Below are positions 1 to 8,084 of a stretch of 64,000 nucleotides of DNA, piece by piece. Numbering within the stretch: position 1 is the first letter of the stretch; the number at the start of each line of letters is the position of its first letter. Made by a program: the position numbers and the translations under genes. The notes beneath the pieces were generated by a model. That model worked only from the letters and a program-made list of their open reading frames with translations, ran no database searches and was not told the origin of the DNA. Location: the NCBI RefSeq assembly GCF_029893355.1, contig NZ_JARZAI010000008.1, forward strand, positions 186,001-250,000, given 5' to 3'. This stretch comes from Kitasatospora sp. MAA4 (GTDB lineage: Bacteria; Actinomycetota; Actinomycetes; Streptomycetales; Streptomycetaceae).

Positions 1-272
1 CTGCGGGTGGTCTCCCGGCCCGCCTCGGTGAGCTCGTAGACGGTCCGCTCCGGGTACTGCTGGTCGCGCTCGGTCTCGCGGACGGTGATCAGGCCCGCCG
101 TGAGCAGCCGGTCGATGGCGCGGTACAGGCCGGTGCGCTGGCCGACGTTCACCACCTGATCCTTTCCCCACTGCTTGAGCAGCCGCTGCATGCCGTACGG
201 GTGCAGCGGCTTGAAGTGCAGCAACGACAGGACGGTCAGGCCCAGGGGGGAGCTCTTCACGGCGGTACTCAT
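1..272 (-). CDS. PadR-family transcriptional regulator (3' end beyond window)
   Basis: The N-terminal 90 residues of a PadR-type winged-helix regulator are visible; the rest lies outside the window. The protein starts MSTAVKSSPLGLTVLSLLHF and continues through HPYGMQRLLKQ, the conserved first helix of the family, then LYRAIDRLLTAGLI and the wing region ending in YELTEAGRE. PadR proteins repress a nearby gene and release DNA on binding a small phenolic or drug-like ligand. The ATG faces away from a FAD monooxygenase gene, and a perfect palindrome lies between the two starts, so this regulator probably controls itself and the monooxygenase. The target and ligand are inferred. Confidence 0.85.
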   Translation of the reverse strand, partial: MSTAVKSSPLGLTVLSLLHFKPLHPYGMQRLLKQWGKDQVVNVGQRTGLYRAIDRLLTAGLITVRETERDQQYPERTVYELTEAGRETTR

Positions 273-297
273 GCGCTGATGCTACCCGCGACGGAAC

Positions 298-329
298 TAG
301 TTGCACTGAAACTAGATTCAGTGCAACTA
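298..329. promoter_or_regulatory. 13-bp-arm palindrome, likely PadR operator
   Basis: The sequence TAGTTGCACTGAA (298-310) is followed by six bases and then its exact reverse complement (317-329). It sits in the 109-bp gap between the divergent PadR and monooxygenase starts. PadR-family operators are commonly long dyads of this form. It is the only extended dyad in the gap. Confidence 0.75.
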
Positions 330-381
330 TGGAGCGGTCGGCAGAGAGTCTGCTGCGATCGAGATCAGGAGGCAGACCGCC

Positions 382-1578
382 ATGGCAACGAGGATCAAGA
401 ACGCGCTGGTCATCGGCGGCGGAGTCGCCGGACCCGTCACCGCGATGGCCCTCCAGCAGGCGGGCATCGAGGCCACCGTCCACGAGGCGTACACGCACAC
501 CGCCACCGGCGTCGGCGCCGGGCTCGGGCTCGCGCCGAACGGGCTGGCCGCGCTGGACGTGATCGGCGCCGGCGACCTGGTGCGCCGGCTCGGCGACCCG
601 ATGGACGCCATCGTGCTGCAGAGCTGGAACGGCCGGCGGCTCGCCGAGTTCGGCAGCCCCGGCCGGCTGGAGCCGACCAGGCTGGTGATGCGCAGCGACC
701 TGTACCAGGCGCTGTACGGCGAAGCCGTCCGGCGGGGCATCCGGATCGAGCACGGCAAGCGGCTGACCGGCGTGACGAGGACCGCGGACGGCGTGACGGC
801 GCAGTTCGCCGACGGCTCCACCGCCACCGGCGAGCTGCTGATCGGCGCCGACGGGATCCGCTCCACCGTGCGCGGCCTGATCGACCCGGCCGCCCCGCAG
901 CCGCGGTACGCCGGCCTTCAGGGCTTCGGCTCGATGACCGCGCAGGCCGGCCTGGTGCCGGACACCGGCGGCAAGATGTACATGACCTTCGGCAAGCGGG
1001 CCTTCTTCGGCCTCCAGGTGATCAACGGCAACGCCGTCTGGTTCGTCAACCTGCCGTGGGCCGAGCCGCTCACCCAGGCCGAGGCCTCGGCACGCGGTGC
1101 CGAGGGGTGGTTGAAGGAGCTGGAGGTCGCGTGCGCGGGCGACCGAACCCCGGCCGCCGAACTGATCCGCCGCACCGACCCCGCCCAGCTGATGATCACC
1201 GGTCCGATGGAGAGCATGCCGGTGATGCCGCACTGGAGCAGGGACCGGATGGTGCTGGTCGGGGACTCCGTGCACGCGCCCTCGTCCAGCTCCGGCCAGG
1301 GGGCGTCGCTGGCCATCGAGAGCGCGGTCGAACTGGCGCGCTGCCTACGCGATCTGCCGCTGCGTCAGGCGCTGGCGCAGTACGAGGCGCTGCGCCGCCC
1401 GCGGGTCGAGCGGATCATCAGGGCGGCCGAGCGGACCAACGGCAACAAGGCCGCCGGCCCGGTCGCGCGGGTGCTCCGGGACGCGCTGATGCCCCTCGGG
1501 ATGAAGCTGATCAGCCCGGAGAAGATGGCCTGGCAGTTCGAGCACCGGATCGACTGGTCGGCCCCGGCAGCAGCCTGA
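382..1578 (+). CDS. FAD-dependent aromatic monooxygenase-like protein
   Basis: A 398-residue group A flavoprotein monooxygenase. The Rossmann FAD motif IGGGVAGPVTAMAL lies near residues 11-24, the GADGIRSTVR segment (DG motif, FAD/NADPH contact) at about 155-164, and VGDSVHAPSSSSGQGASLAIE (GD motif binding the FAD ribityl) starts near 293. Length and motif order match single-component hydroxylases of aromatic substrates or drugs. An AGGAGG ribosome-binding site (367-373) lies before the ATG at 382. The divergent PadR gene and shared palindrome suggest induction by the substrate. The substrate cannot be read from sequence. Confidence 0.88.
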   Translation: MATRIKNALVIGGGVAGPVTAMALQQAGIEATVHEAYTHTATGVGAGLGLAPNGLAALDVIGAGDLVRRLGDPMDAIVLQSWNGRRLAEFGSPGRLEPTRLVMRSDLYQALYGEAVRRGIRIEHGKRLTGVTRTADGVTAQFADGSTATGELLIGADGIRSTVRGLIDPAAPQPRYAGLQGFGSMTAQAGLVPDTGGKMYMTFGKRAFFGLQVINGNAVWFVNLPWAEPLTQAEASARGAEGWLKELEVACAGDRTPAAELIRRTDPAQLMITGPMESMPVMPHWSRDRMVLVGDSVHAPSSSSGQGASLAIESAVELARCLRDLPLRQALAQYEALRRPRVERIIRAAERTNGNKAAGPVARVLRDALMPLGMKLISPEKMAWQFEHRIDWSAPAAA

Positions 1579-1593
1579 AGATCCGTTGTCGGG

Positions 1594-3372
1594 CTACCAG
1601 TTGGAGTCCGGAGTGACCGGGAGCGGCTCGGCGCAGGAGCTCGGCGCGGGCCGGCCGGCCACCCGGTCGGCCAGCCAGGCGATCGCGGCCGGACCGGACT
1701 GGACCGAGCCGTCGTGGGACACCCCGGGCATCCAGTCGGTGGTGACCGCCGTCCCCGCCGCGCAGTAGCGCCGGACCAGCCCGGCGGTGTACTTGGGCAG
1801 GATCAGCGGGTCACTCAGCCCCTGCGCGAGGAAGACCGGGACGCCGGGAGTCATCGACGAGACCCGGTTCTCCGCGAACGCCTGCTGCCAGGCGGGATCC
1901 GACAGCGGCGGGTGCGCGAAGAACGTGCCCAGCATGTTCAGTTCGACCAGTCGGGGCAGCAGCAGCCACGGCTCGCTGTCGCAGACGGCCTGCGAGGTCT
2001 CCGGCAGGCGCAGTCGTGCGGCGTCGGTCAGCACCGCGCTCGGCGCGGTGGCCGGGTACGCCTGGGCGTAGCTGCGAACCACCATCGAGCCGACCCACCA
2101 GGAGCCCAACGAGTCCGCCGGCTGGTCCTGGAGCAGCCGGCCCACGTTGGCCGCGGGGGCGGAGGCGGCGACCCCGGCCAGGTGCAGTTCGGGTGTGTAG
2201 GCGGCGGCGAGCTGGGCCGCTGCGAGGGCGACGCCTCCGCCCTGGGACGCGCCGAAGACCGTCAGCTGGTCGCCGGCGCCGGTGCCGGGCATGGACCGGG
2301 CGGCGCGGGCGATGTTCAGCGCGTCGCGGGCCTGGTCGGCGAGGACGAAGTAGGCCTCGCTGCCGTCGGGGCCCGCGGTACCGCCCGCTCCGGCGTAGTC
2401 CGAGGCGGCGACCACCCAGCCCCGGTCGAGGGCGTGGTTGATCCAGGTCATGCTCTGCAACGGGAGGTCGCGGCGCGAGGGTGCGCACTGCGGGTCGAGG
2501 CCGACGGTGCCGTGCGTCCAGTCCAGGATCGGCCGCCCCTGCGCGCTGCCCTGGACGGGTGTCCACACCATGCCGGAGGAGACGGTGGGCCGGCCGTTCC
2601 TGTCCTGCGACCAGTAGAGCACTCGCCGTCCGCTGCCGTGGGCGGATGCCGCCTCGACGGGTTCGGTGCGGATCACCGCGCCCGGGGCGGCCGGCGCCGA
2701 CCCGGCCGGTGGCCGGTAGAAGTCGGCGACGCTCTGCTGGCCCTGCCGGAAGTCGGAGGCGACCGTGACGGTGGCCGCGTACCCGCCGACCGCGACGATT
2801 AGCACCGCGACCTGCGCGGCCACCGCGGTCCGCCGGACCCAGCGCCGCGACGGCTTCCCGGCCCGCCCCACTCGCCCGAGCCGCACCCCGCGCACCACCA
2901 GCGAGAGGCCGGCGACCAGCAGGAACACCACCGAGCAGAGCGCGAGGTCGGTGCCCAGCCGGTACGGCAGCGTCAGCGTCACCACACCCGCGAACGCGAA
3001 CCACAACGCCACCGGCAGCGACATCGCGACCGGATCGTCCCGGTCCGGACCCGCGAGGAGCTCGCAGAACGCGACCACGAGCCAGAACGCGCCCATCCAC
3101 CACCACGAAACCGCGACGGGCATCGCCAGTCCCGCCAGCCCCAGCAGGCCCAGAGCACCGACTGCTCCGGCCTCCCACCTCCTCGGCGCGGACGCACCTG
3201 CACGCGCCTGCGCCCCGGCCGCCACCACCAGCATCGCCACCGCCATGACCGCGTGGTCGACCAGCAGCCACACCCCCAGCGGGCTGTACAGCAGTCCGGC
3301 CGCGCCCACCAGCAGCACACCCTGCACCCACCACAGCACCGGTGACAGCTCTTCCGGTTCGCGTCTCGTCAC
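1594..3372 (-). CDS. Membrane-anchored secretory-lipase-family hydrolase
   Basis: A 592-residue two-part protein. The first about 210 residues form roughly seven hydrophobic segments (for example VLWWVQGVLLVGAAGLLY, LWFAFAGVVTLTL, AVLIVAVGGYAATVTVA). The rest is an alpha/beta-hydrolase of the fungal/actinobacterial secretory lipase (LIP) type: nucleophile elbow GASQGGG near residue 370, acid in LAQGLSDPLILP and histidine in GVSHDGS. The start is a GTG at 3372 (VTRREPEEL); a reading frame continues 31 codons upstream but is rich in arginine and lies in the divergent promoter region. The fusion of a multi-pass membrane domain to a lipase is less usual than a simple signal peptide. Confidence 0.75.
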   Translation of the reverse strand: MTRREPEELSPVLWWVQGVLLVGAAGLLYSPLGVWLLVDHAVMAVAMLVVAAGAQARAGASAPRRWEAGAVGALGLLGLAGLAMPVAVSWWWMGAFWLVVAFCELLAGPDRDDPVAMSLPVALWFAFAGVVTLTLPYRLGTDLALCSVVFLLVAGLSLVVRGVRLGRVGRAGKPSRRWVRRTAVAAQVAVLIVAVGGYAATVTVASDFRQGQQSVADFYRPPAGSAPAAPGAVIRTEPVEAASAHGSGRRVLYWSQDRNGRPTVSSGMVWTPVQGSAQGRPILDWTHGTVGLDPQCAPSRRDLPLQSMTWINHALDRGWVVAASDYAGAGGTAGPDGSEAYFVLADQARDALNIARAARSMPGTGAGDQLTVFGASQGGGVALAAAQLAAAYTPELHLAGVAASAPAANVGRLLQDQPADSLGSWWVGSMVVRSYAQAYPATAPSAVLTDAARLRLPETSQAVCDSEPWLLLPRLVELNMLGTFFAHPPLSDPAWQQAFAENRVSSMTPGVPVFLAQGLSDPLILPKYTAGLVRRYCAAGTAVTTDWMPGVSHDGSVQSGPAAIAWLADRVAGRPAPSSCAEPLPVTPDSNW

Positions 3373-3500
3373 GAGACGAAGGCTAGGGTCGCGCGACCTC
3401 CAGCGCCCGGACGCGCGTAGAGGCAGCGCGCCAGGTTCGGCCGAACGGACGGCCGCGCAGTCCACCCCAAGGTGCTCGTCCCGGCCCTATTCTTCAGCCG

Positions 3501-4646
3501 ATGACAGAAAACCAGCCCGCCACGCACAGCCCAGCGTGGGCCAGGCTCACCCCAGCAGGCGAAGTCGACCGACGAGTGGGGCTTTCGTGGCTTTCCGGAC
3601 TCGGCTTCAACCGCGCGGCACCAGTTGAACTGCTCCACCAGCTCCTGGACGTCGGTGTGACCGACTTTCTACAGCGCGAAGACCTGCCGGACGGCGTCAT
3701 GGACACCGCGGCCGGCCACCGCAGCCGCAGCGTCCGCGCCCGTACCGCGGAAATCGGCCGCCTCTCCCCAGCGCAATGGGAACGGCTTGTCGCCGCCTCG
3801 CCCGAGCCGGACCTGCGCCGGCAGCTGACGGAGCTCGCCGCGGAGCAACTGACAGCCCGGCGGCTGCGGCGCGGCGGCCGAGGCGTCGGGCGTGCACCCC
3901 ACCCCGACGCCGCGCCGCCCGCGACGCCGGCCGAGATCGCGGCGATGGCCTGCGAGGTCCCCGACATCGATCCGCACGGCTCGACGACGGCCCTGTGGTG
4001 GATCGGCGCACTGCACGCGAACGCCGAGGCCATGCGCCAACTCGCGAGTTCCCCCAAGCTGCTGGTGCGCCGCAGCGTCGCCAGGGCACCGCGCCTGCCT
4101 GCGGACGTCGTGGAACTCCTCGCCCGCGACGAGGACCGCGTCGTGCGCCTCTTCCTGGCCGAGTCCTGCGAGGACGCCCCGCCCGGGCTGCTCCTCGAGG
4201 TCGCAGGATGGTGGGATGCGAGCTACTCGTTCCCCGGCCGACCGCGCAACCATCCCAACTTCCCCCGACAGGGCCTGCTGCGCTTCGCGGCGGACCCGAA
4301 CCCGCGCCTGCGGGCCCTGGCGCTGGACGACCCGGCCTCCACCGCGGCCCTCGTCGAGCAGGCCGCCGACGATCCCCACGAGATCGTCCGCAGGTCCGCG
4401 GCCGAGGACCCTCGGCTCGCGCCCGGGGCCGCGGTCCGCTTGGCCACCGACCCTGACCGCGGGGTGCGTTGGCGTGCGGCGTCGAACCCGGCCATTCCCC
4501 CGGACGACTTGGTGGCGCTGCTGCTCGACCCGCGCAGCGCGGAGATCGCGGTCCGCAACCCTGTTGTCCCCGTCCCCGTCATGCACCGCATGGTCGAGGT
4601 CGCCGCGCCGTGGCTCGATGCTCCGCGCCGCCCGCCAGGGAGGTAG
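3501..4646 (+). CDS. LRV/HEAT-like repeat protein of unknown function
   Basis: A 381-residue soluble protein with no catalytic motif. Its second half is built from about 22-26-residue alpha-helical repeats of the leucine-rich-repeat-variant type: DPNPRLRALALDDPASTAAL, DDPHEIVRRSAAEDPRLAPG, DPDRGVRWRAASNPAIPPDD and DPRSAEIAVRNPVVPVPV each carry the pattern D-x-x-x-x-V/L-R-x-x-A/L-A-x-(D/N)-P. Such solenoids usually mediate protein-protein contacts. It is divergent from the lipase gene (129 bp between starts) and convergent with the methyltransferase ending at 4659. I do not recognise a specific function. Confidence 0.72.
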   Translation: MTENQPATHSPAWARLTPAGEVDRRVGLSWLSGLGFNRAAPVELLHQLLDVGVTDFLQREDLPDGVMDTAAGHRSRSVRARTAEIGRLSPAQWERLVAASPEPDLRRQLTELAAEQLTARRLRRGGRGVGRAPHPDAAPPATPAEIAAMACEVPDIDPHGSTTALWWIGALHANAEAMRQLASSPKLLVRRSVARAPRLPADVVELLARDEDRVVRLFLAESCEDAPPGLLLEVAGWWDASYSFPGRPRNHPNFPRQGLLRFAADPNPRLRALALDDPASTAALVEQAADDPHEIVRRSAAEDPRLAPGAAVRLATDPDRGVRWRAASNPAIPPDDLVALLLDPRSAEIAVRNPVVPVPVMHRMVEVAAPWLDAPRRPPGR

Positions 4647-4658
4647 AGCTCGGCGGTC

Positions 4659-5429
4659 TCAGGCCTTGCGGCCGACGCCCGCGTACATCCAGCGGGTGCT
4701 CTGCTCGGTGGGGCCCTCGGGGCGCCAGAGCGGGACGAAGGTGACGCCCGGCTCCAGCAGCTCCCAGCCGTCGAAGAACGTCTGGACGTGCGCGCGGTCG
4801 CGCAGCCGGATGCCGGAGGTCGTCTTGTCCCAGGTCTTGGCGGCGGCCGCGGCGCGCTCGGGGTTGCCCTCGTGGGTGCTGTTCGAGAGGATCAGGTAAC
4901 TCCCCGGTGCGACCCGGCTCCTGACCTTCTCCACCGCCTCGCGGGCCTCCTCGTCGCTGACGAAGTGCAGGACCGCGACGAGCAGCACGGCGACCGGCTG
5001 CGAGAGGTCGACCAGGGCGCGCAGTTCGGGCCGGTCGAGCAGCTCGTCCAGCTCGCGGACGTCCCCGGTCAGCACGGTGGTCGAGCGGTTGTCGGCGAGC
5101 AGCGCGCGGCCGTGGGTGAGCACGATCGGGTCGTTGTCGACGTAGACCACCCGGGAGTCCGGCGCGACCGACTGGGCCGCCTCGTGGACATTGCCCGGCG
5201 AGGGCAGGCCGGCGCCGATGTCGATGAACTGGCGGATGCCCTGCTGCGCGCACATCCGCACCGCGCGCTGGAGGAAGGCGCGGTTCTCGCGGGCAGCAGC
5301 CGGGATGTCCGCCGACACGCTGATCGCGTGCTCCGCGGCCGCACGGTCGGGCGGGAAGTTGTCCTTGCCGCCCAGCCAGTAGTCGTAGATGCGGGCGGGG
5401 TGCGGACGATCGGCCTGAAGGCCCGTCAT
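4659..5429 (-). CDS. SAM-dependent methyltransferase, DUF574 (SAM_MTase) family
   Basis: A 256-residue protein of the actinobacterial S-adenosylmethionine-dependent methyltransferase family formerly DUF574. The typical opening ARIYDYWLGGKDNFPPDR lies near residues 13-30, the SAM site IRQFIDIGAGLPSPGN near 70, VVYVDNDPIVLTHGRALL follows, then DLSQPVAVLLVAVLHFV. These proteins are very common in Streptomyces but their substrates are mostly unknown. The ATG at 5429 is chosen; an in-frame GTG lies about ten codons upstream. A -10-like TATGCT on the minus strand near 5500 may start transcription. Ends convergently 12 bp from the upstream repeat-protein gene. Confidence 0.85.
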   Translation of the reverse strand: MTGLQADRPHPARIYDYWLGGKDNFPPDRAAAEHAISVSADIPAAARENRAFLQRAVRMCAQQGIRQFIDIGAGLPSPGNVHEAAQSVAPDSRVVYVDNDPIVLTHGRALLADNRSTTVLTGDVRELDELLDRPELRALVDLSQPVAVLLVAVLHFVSDEEAREAVEKVRSRVAPGSYLILSNSTHEGNPERAAAAAKTWDKTTSGIRLRDRAHVQTFFDGWELLEPGVTFVPLWRPEGPTEQSTRWMYAGVGRKA

Positions 5430-5672
5430 GTCCCGTTCGTTCCCTGACTGCTGCACGTGCTTCCCCTTGTCGCCCGGCCACCGCACGGCGGTGGGGGGAA
5501 GCATAGCGGGAGCCTCGGACGACTGTGCGGACGGGTGGGCTCCGCAACCGACCCCCTCCGCCGCCCGGCGCCCGCAGGATGCACCCGCCCTGGTCGCCGT
5601 CGGGATCCAGCGATACCGTGCGCCCGGTGGGCGGCGTCGGACCGTCCGGGGTGTGTTGGGGAGGGGACCGAA

Positions 5673-6431
5673 ATGCAGGCTGTGGTCAAGGGCAGCACGA
5701 TGCCGGTGCTGGAGATCGAACTCGCGCCGGGGGAGGCGGTGATCTCCGCTCACGGTGAGCTCTCGTGGATGTCGGCGAACATGCAGATGTCGCAGACCAC
5801 GAACGCCGGCGGCCCCGGTGGCGGCGGGTTCATGGGCGCGATCAAGCGCGCGGTCGGCGGCGGCGGGATCTTCCTGACGCAGTACCAGGCGCAGGGCGGG
5901 AACGGTCTGGTGGCCTTCGCGGCCAAGGTGCCCGGGCACATCGTCCCGGTGGACATCGCGCCGGGCCGCGGCGTCCTGGTGCACCGGCACGGCTGGGTCT
6001 GCGGCACCCCCGGGGTCAGCCCGACGGTCGCCCTGCAGCAGTCCTTCCGCGGCGGACTGTGGGGTGGCGAGGGCTTCGTGCTCCAGCGCCTCCAGGGGCA
6101 GGGCCGGGCCTGGATCGAACTGTCCGGCGAACTCACCCAGTACACCCTCGCGCCCGGCCAGACGATGCTGGTCCACCCCGGGCACGTGGGGATGTTCGAC
6201 GAGCAGGTGCAGTTCACCATCACCCGGGTGCCGGGCATCGCCAACAAGATCTTCGGCGGCGACGGCTACCACCTGGTGGCGCTGACCGGCCCCGGCCAGA
6301 TCTGGCTGCAGAGCATGCCGCTGTCGGGCCTGGCCCACGCGCTGGAGCCCTACCTGGCCCGCGACGCGGCCACGGCCGGCGCGGAGGGTGCGGGGCTCGG
6401 CTCGATCGTCGGCGGCATCCTGCGCAGCTGA
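5673..6431 (+). CDS. AIM24/TIGR00266-family protein
   Basis: A 252-residue protein of the AIM24 (TIGR00266) family, a double beta-barrel fold named after a yeast mitochondrial protein. Typical features are the opening GEAVISAHGELSWMSANMQM, the glycine-rich GGPGGGGFMGAIKRAVGGGG near residues 45-64, FLTQYQAQGGNG, and the C-terminal YHLVALTGPGQIWLQSMP. The start is the ATG at 5673 with GAGGGG eight bases upstream. The bacterial role is poorly defined, though homologues are often linked to membrane or stress functions. A diverged copy of the Rpf regulatory repeat begins five bases after the stop codon. Confidence 0.85.
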   Translation: MQAVVKGSTMPVLEIELAPGEAVISAHGELSWMSANMQMSQTTNAGGPGGGGFMGAIKRAVGGGGIFLTQYQAQGGNGLVAFAAKVPGHIVPVDIAPGRGVLVHRHGWVCGTPGVSPTVALQQSFRGGLWGGEGFVLQRLQGQGRAWIELSGELTQYTLAPGQTMLVHPGHVGMFDEQVQFTITRVPGIANKIFGGDGYHLVALTGPGQIWLQSMPLSGLAHALEPYLARDAATAGAEGAGLGSIVGGILRS

Positions 6432-6651
6432 GACCGTGTGGCGGGGGCCACTGGCGAATGGGGTGGCCGCTCGCACTGGGTTTCCCGACCGTTGACGGAG
6501 CGTGTCCGCGGGTCGGGATTTCGGTGTGGGCTGGGCCACTTCGGGCCAGGGACGGCGGACGCGGCGCCAAGGGGCGACCGGGCCGTGCGGGCGGGATCGG
6601 TGATCATTACGGGCGGTAACCCGCCGCTGAGCTGCGGGTTTGCCAAAATGC

Positions 6652-6680
6652 TTGTCACCGGCCCGGGGGTTGCCTAAGTT
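6652..6680 (+). promoter_or_regulatory. Promoter of rpf copy 1
   Basis: TTGTCA (6652-6657) and TAAGTT (6675-6680) are spaced by 17 bases, a good vegetative-type promoter. The same hexamers with the same spacing occur at 8313-8341 before the second copy, although the spacer sequences differ, which supports selection on the two boxes. Confidence 0.75.
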
Positions 6681-6684
6681 CGTT

Positions 6685-6884
6685 CCCAGTGCAGCGAGCA
6701 CTGCTCGGGTTCACCTCGCCCCACGCACCGGTCATCCGGTGCTTCTCATGCGGCGGGTGACCAGGGGCGGCACGGAGCGTCCAAGGCGTGGCCGGTCGTC
6801 TGCTGGAGCGACATGCGGGATTTCGAGGCCCTTTTCCGGGGTCTGGTTCCGTGTGTCCGCCCGGGGATGTCGAGAGGATTTTGC
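6685..6884 (+). ncRNA. Long structured 5' leader of rpf copy 1
   Basis: About 200 untranslated bases separate the predicted start point from the ATG. The leader holds CAGTGC-AGCGA-GCACTG, then GCACCGG-TCAT-CCGGTGC (6725-6742), and a conserved 3' block running to GAGAGGA, the ribosome-binding site. It does not show the GGGGTGAATC signature of the c-di-AMP (ydaO) element found before some Streptomyces rpf genes. Role inferred: post-transcriptional control. Confidence 0.45.
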
Positions 6885-7289
6885 ATGACCTTCCGTACCG
6901 AGAACACCGCTGCCGCTGTCGCCGACAACTCCGTGAAGGCCGGGCGCAGCCGTGGTCGTCTGCGGATGGCGCTGATGGGTGGCGTCATTGTCGCCCTGCC
7001 GGTTGCGGGTCTCGTGACGGCGACTGCGGCCTCGGCCGCGTCGACTTCCACGTGGGAGAAGGTCGCGCAGTGTGAGAGCACGGGGAACTGGAGCATCGAC
7101 TCGGGCAACGGGTTCTCCGGGGGCCTGCAGTTCACCCAGTCGACGTGGGCGGCGTTCGGTGGCACCGCGTTCGCGGACAAGGCCTCGCACGCCACCGAGG
7201 CGCAGCAGATCTCGGTCGCGGAGAAGGTGCTCGCCGCTCAGGGCCCCGGTGCCTGGCCGGTCTGCTCGGTCAAGGCCGGCCTGTCCTGA
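6885..7289 (+). CDS. Secreted Rpf-like transglycosylase, copy 1
   Basis: A 134-residue precursor. A basic start (KAGRSRGRLRMALMG) and a hydrophobic stretch ending in TATAASAA form a Sec signal peptide cleaved near residue 51. The mature part is a single resuscitation-promoting-factor domain, a lysozyme-like fold that cuts peptidoglycan: STWEKVAQCESTGNWSI contains the catalytic glutamate after the conserved cysteine, followed by GFSGGLQFTQSTWAAFGG and the second cysteine in AWPVCSV. No LysM domain is attached. It differs from copy 2 by one residue (Asp versus Glu at about position 18). GAGAGGA lies eight bases before the ATG. Confidence 0.93.
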   Translation: MTFRTENTAAAVADNSVKAGRSRGRLRMALMGGVIVALPVAGLVTATAASAASTSTWEKVAQCESTGNWSIDSGNGFSGGLQFTQSTWAAFGGTAFADKASHATEAQQISVAEKVLAAQGPGAWPVCSVKAGLS

Positions 7290-7314
7290 CCCGCACCACC
7301 GTCATAGCCTGACC

Positions 7315-7358
7315 ACGGCCCGGCCGTCCCCCACCATCACAGGGGACGGCCGGGCCGT
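7315..7358. terminator. Perfect 17-bp-stem terminator after rpf copy 1
   Basis: ACGGCCCGGCCGTCCCC (7315-7331), a ten-base loop and the exact reverse complement (7342-7358) follow the rpf stop codon by 25 bases. There is no U-run, as is usual for actinobacterial terminators. The next recognisable coding sequence, an ArsR remnant, begins about 12 bases later. Confidence 0.85.
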
Positions 7359-7369
7359 CGGCATGTCCG

Positions 7370-7558
7370 GTCCGTGTCGCGGAGCAGCGCCGGCTCTACC
7401 GGCTGCGGTCCGAGCCGCTGCGCGAACTCGACGCCTGGCTCGCGCCGTACCGCGCCGGGTGGGGCGCCAGCCTCGACCGGCTCGAACGCCACCTCGACAC
7501 CATGGACGACCCGACTTCCCCCCTGCACTCGGGAGGCCCGCATGACCGGCAGCAGTAA
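7370..7558 (+). pseudogene. 3' remnant of an ArsR-family regulator
   Basis: This frame reads RVAEQRRLYRLRSEPLRELD, then AWLAPYRAGWGASLDRLERH and LDTM, which is the characteristic C-terminal end of the ArsR regulators that pair with SRPBCC genes. The DNA-binding first half and any start codon are missing: the homology begins directly after the rpf terminator. The remnant still overlaps the following SRPBCC start by 17 bases, the usual translational coupling of the intact pair. I infer that arrival of the rpf module, or a deletion beside it, removed the front of the gene. Confidence 0.75.
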
Positions 7559-8084
7559 GAACGGGATCGGAGCGCTGGAACGGTCCGGCGACTGCTGGCG
7601 CCTGCGCTTCACCCGCGAACTCGACCACCCGCCCGAGAAGGTCTGGCAGGCGATCACCGAACACGAGCACCTGGCCGCCTGGTTCCCGCACCTGATCACC
7701 GGCGAGTGGACGCTCGGCGGAACCCTCGTCTTCGCCGACGCGGAGGGCCGCGGGCCCGACTTCCAGGGCGAGGTACTCGCCTACGTGCCGCCCTCGCTCC
7801 TGGAGTTCAGCTGGGGGCCGGACGTGATCCGGCTGGAGGTGTCCGCACGGGCGGGCGGCTGCACGCTCGTCCTGCTGGACACCCTCGACGAGCTGGGCAA
7901 GGCCGCCCGCGACGGCGCCGGCTGGCACGAGTGCCTCGACCTGCTCGCCGTCCACCTGGACGGCACCGGCCCGTCGTGGAGCCCGGGCCAGCGGTGGAGC
8001 GCGATCCACCCCGGCTACGTCGCCTCCTTCGGCCCCGAGGCCTCCACCATCGGGCCGCCGCCCGGCTGGGAGCCGAAGCCCTGA
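7542..8084 (+). CDS. SRPBCC (AHSA1-like) domain protein
   Basis: A 180-residue START/SRPBCC-fold protein of the activator-of-Hsp90-ATPase-1-like group, which binds hydrophobic ligands. Family signatures are TRELDHPPEKVWQAITEHEHLAAWFPH near residues 22-48 (spelled in parts: TRELDHPPEKVWQAIT, EHEHLAAWFP), GGTLVFADAEG, and LLEFSWGPDVIRLEV. GGGAGG (7530-7535) lies before the ATG. Such genes usually sit behind an ArsR repressor that overlaps their start; here only the end of that regulator remains, so expression is probably constitutive, or depends on what passes the upstream terminator. Both flanks are Rpf repeats. Confidence 0.88.
   Translation: MTGSSKNGIGALERSGDCWRLRFTRELDHPPEKVWQAITEHEHLAAWFPHLITGEWTLGGTLVFADAEGRGPDFQGEVLAYVPPSLLEFSWGPDVIRLEVSARAGGCTLVLLDTLDELGKAARDGAGWHECLDLLAVHLDGTGPSWSPGQRWSAIHPGYVASFGPEASTIGPPPGWEPKP

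Larger units (their letters stand above)
6436..7289 (+). repeat. Rpf module, direct repeat copy 1
   Basis: This about 854-bp block (upstream sequence, promoter, leader and rpf gene) matches 8096-8952. The starts are alike (GTGTGGCGGGG, GGCCACTGG versus GACCACTGG). Both contain TTGTCA-17-TAAGTT and an identical stretch from TAAGTTCGTTCCC to GGGTTCACC. A diverged middle of about 96-99 bases follows, then near-identity from GCGGGATTTCGAGG to the stop codon. Copy 1 is shorter in the G-rich far-upstream part. Confidence 0.9.

Noticed and set aside
6600..6884. c-di-AMP (ydaO/yuaA) riboswitch before the rpf genes
   Set aside because: Expected from other Streptomyces rpf genes, but the conserved GGGGTGAATC-type core and its pairing partners are not visible in either leader.
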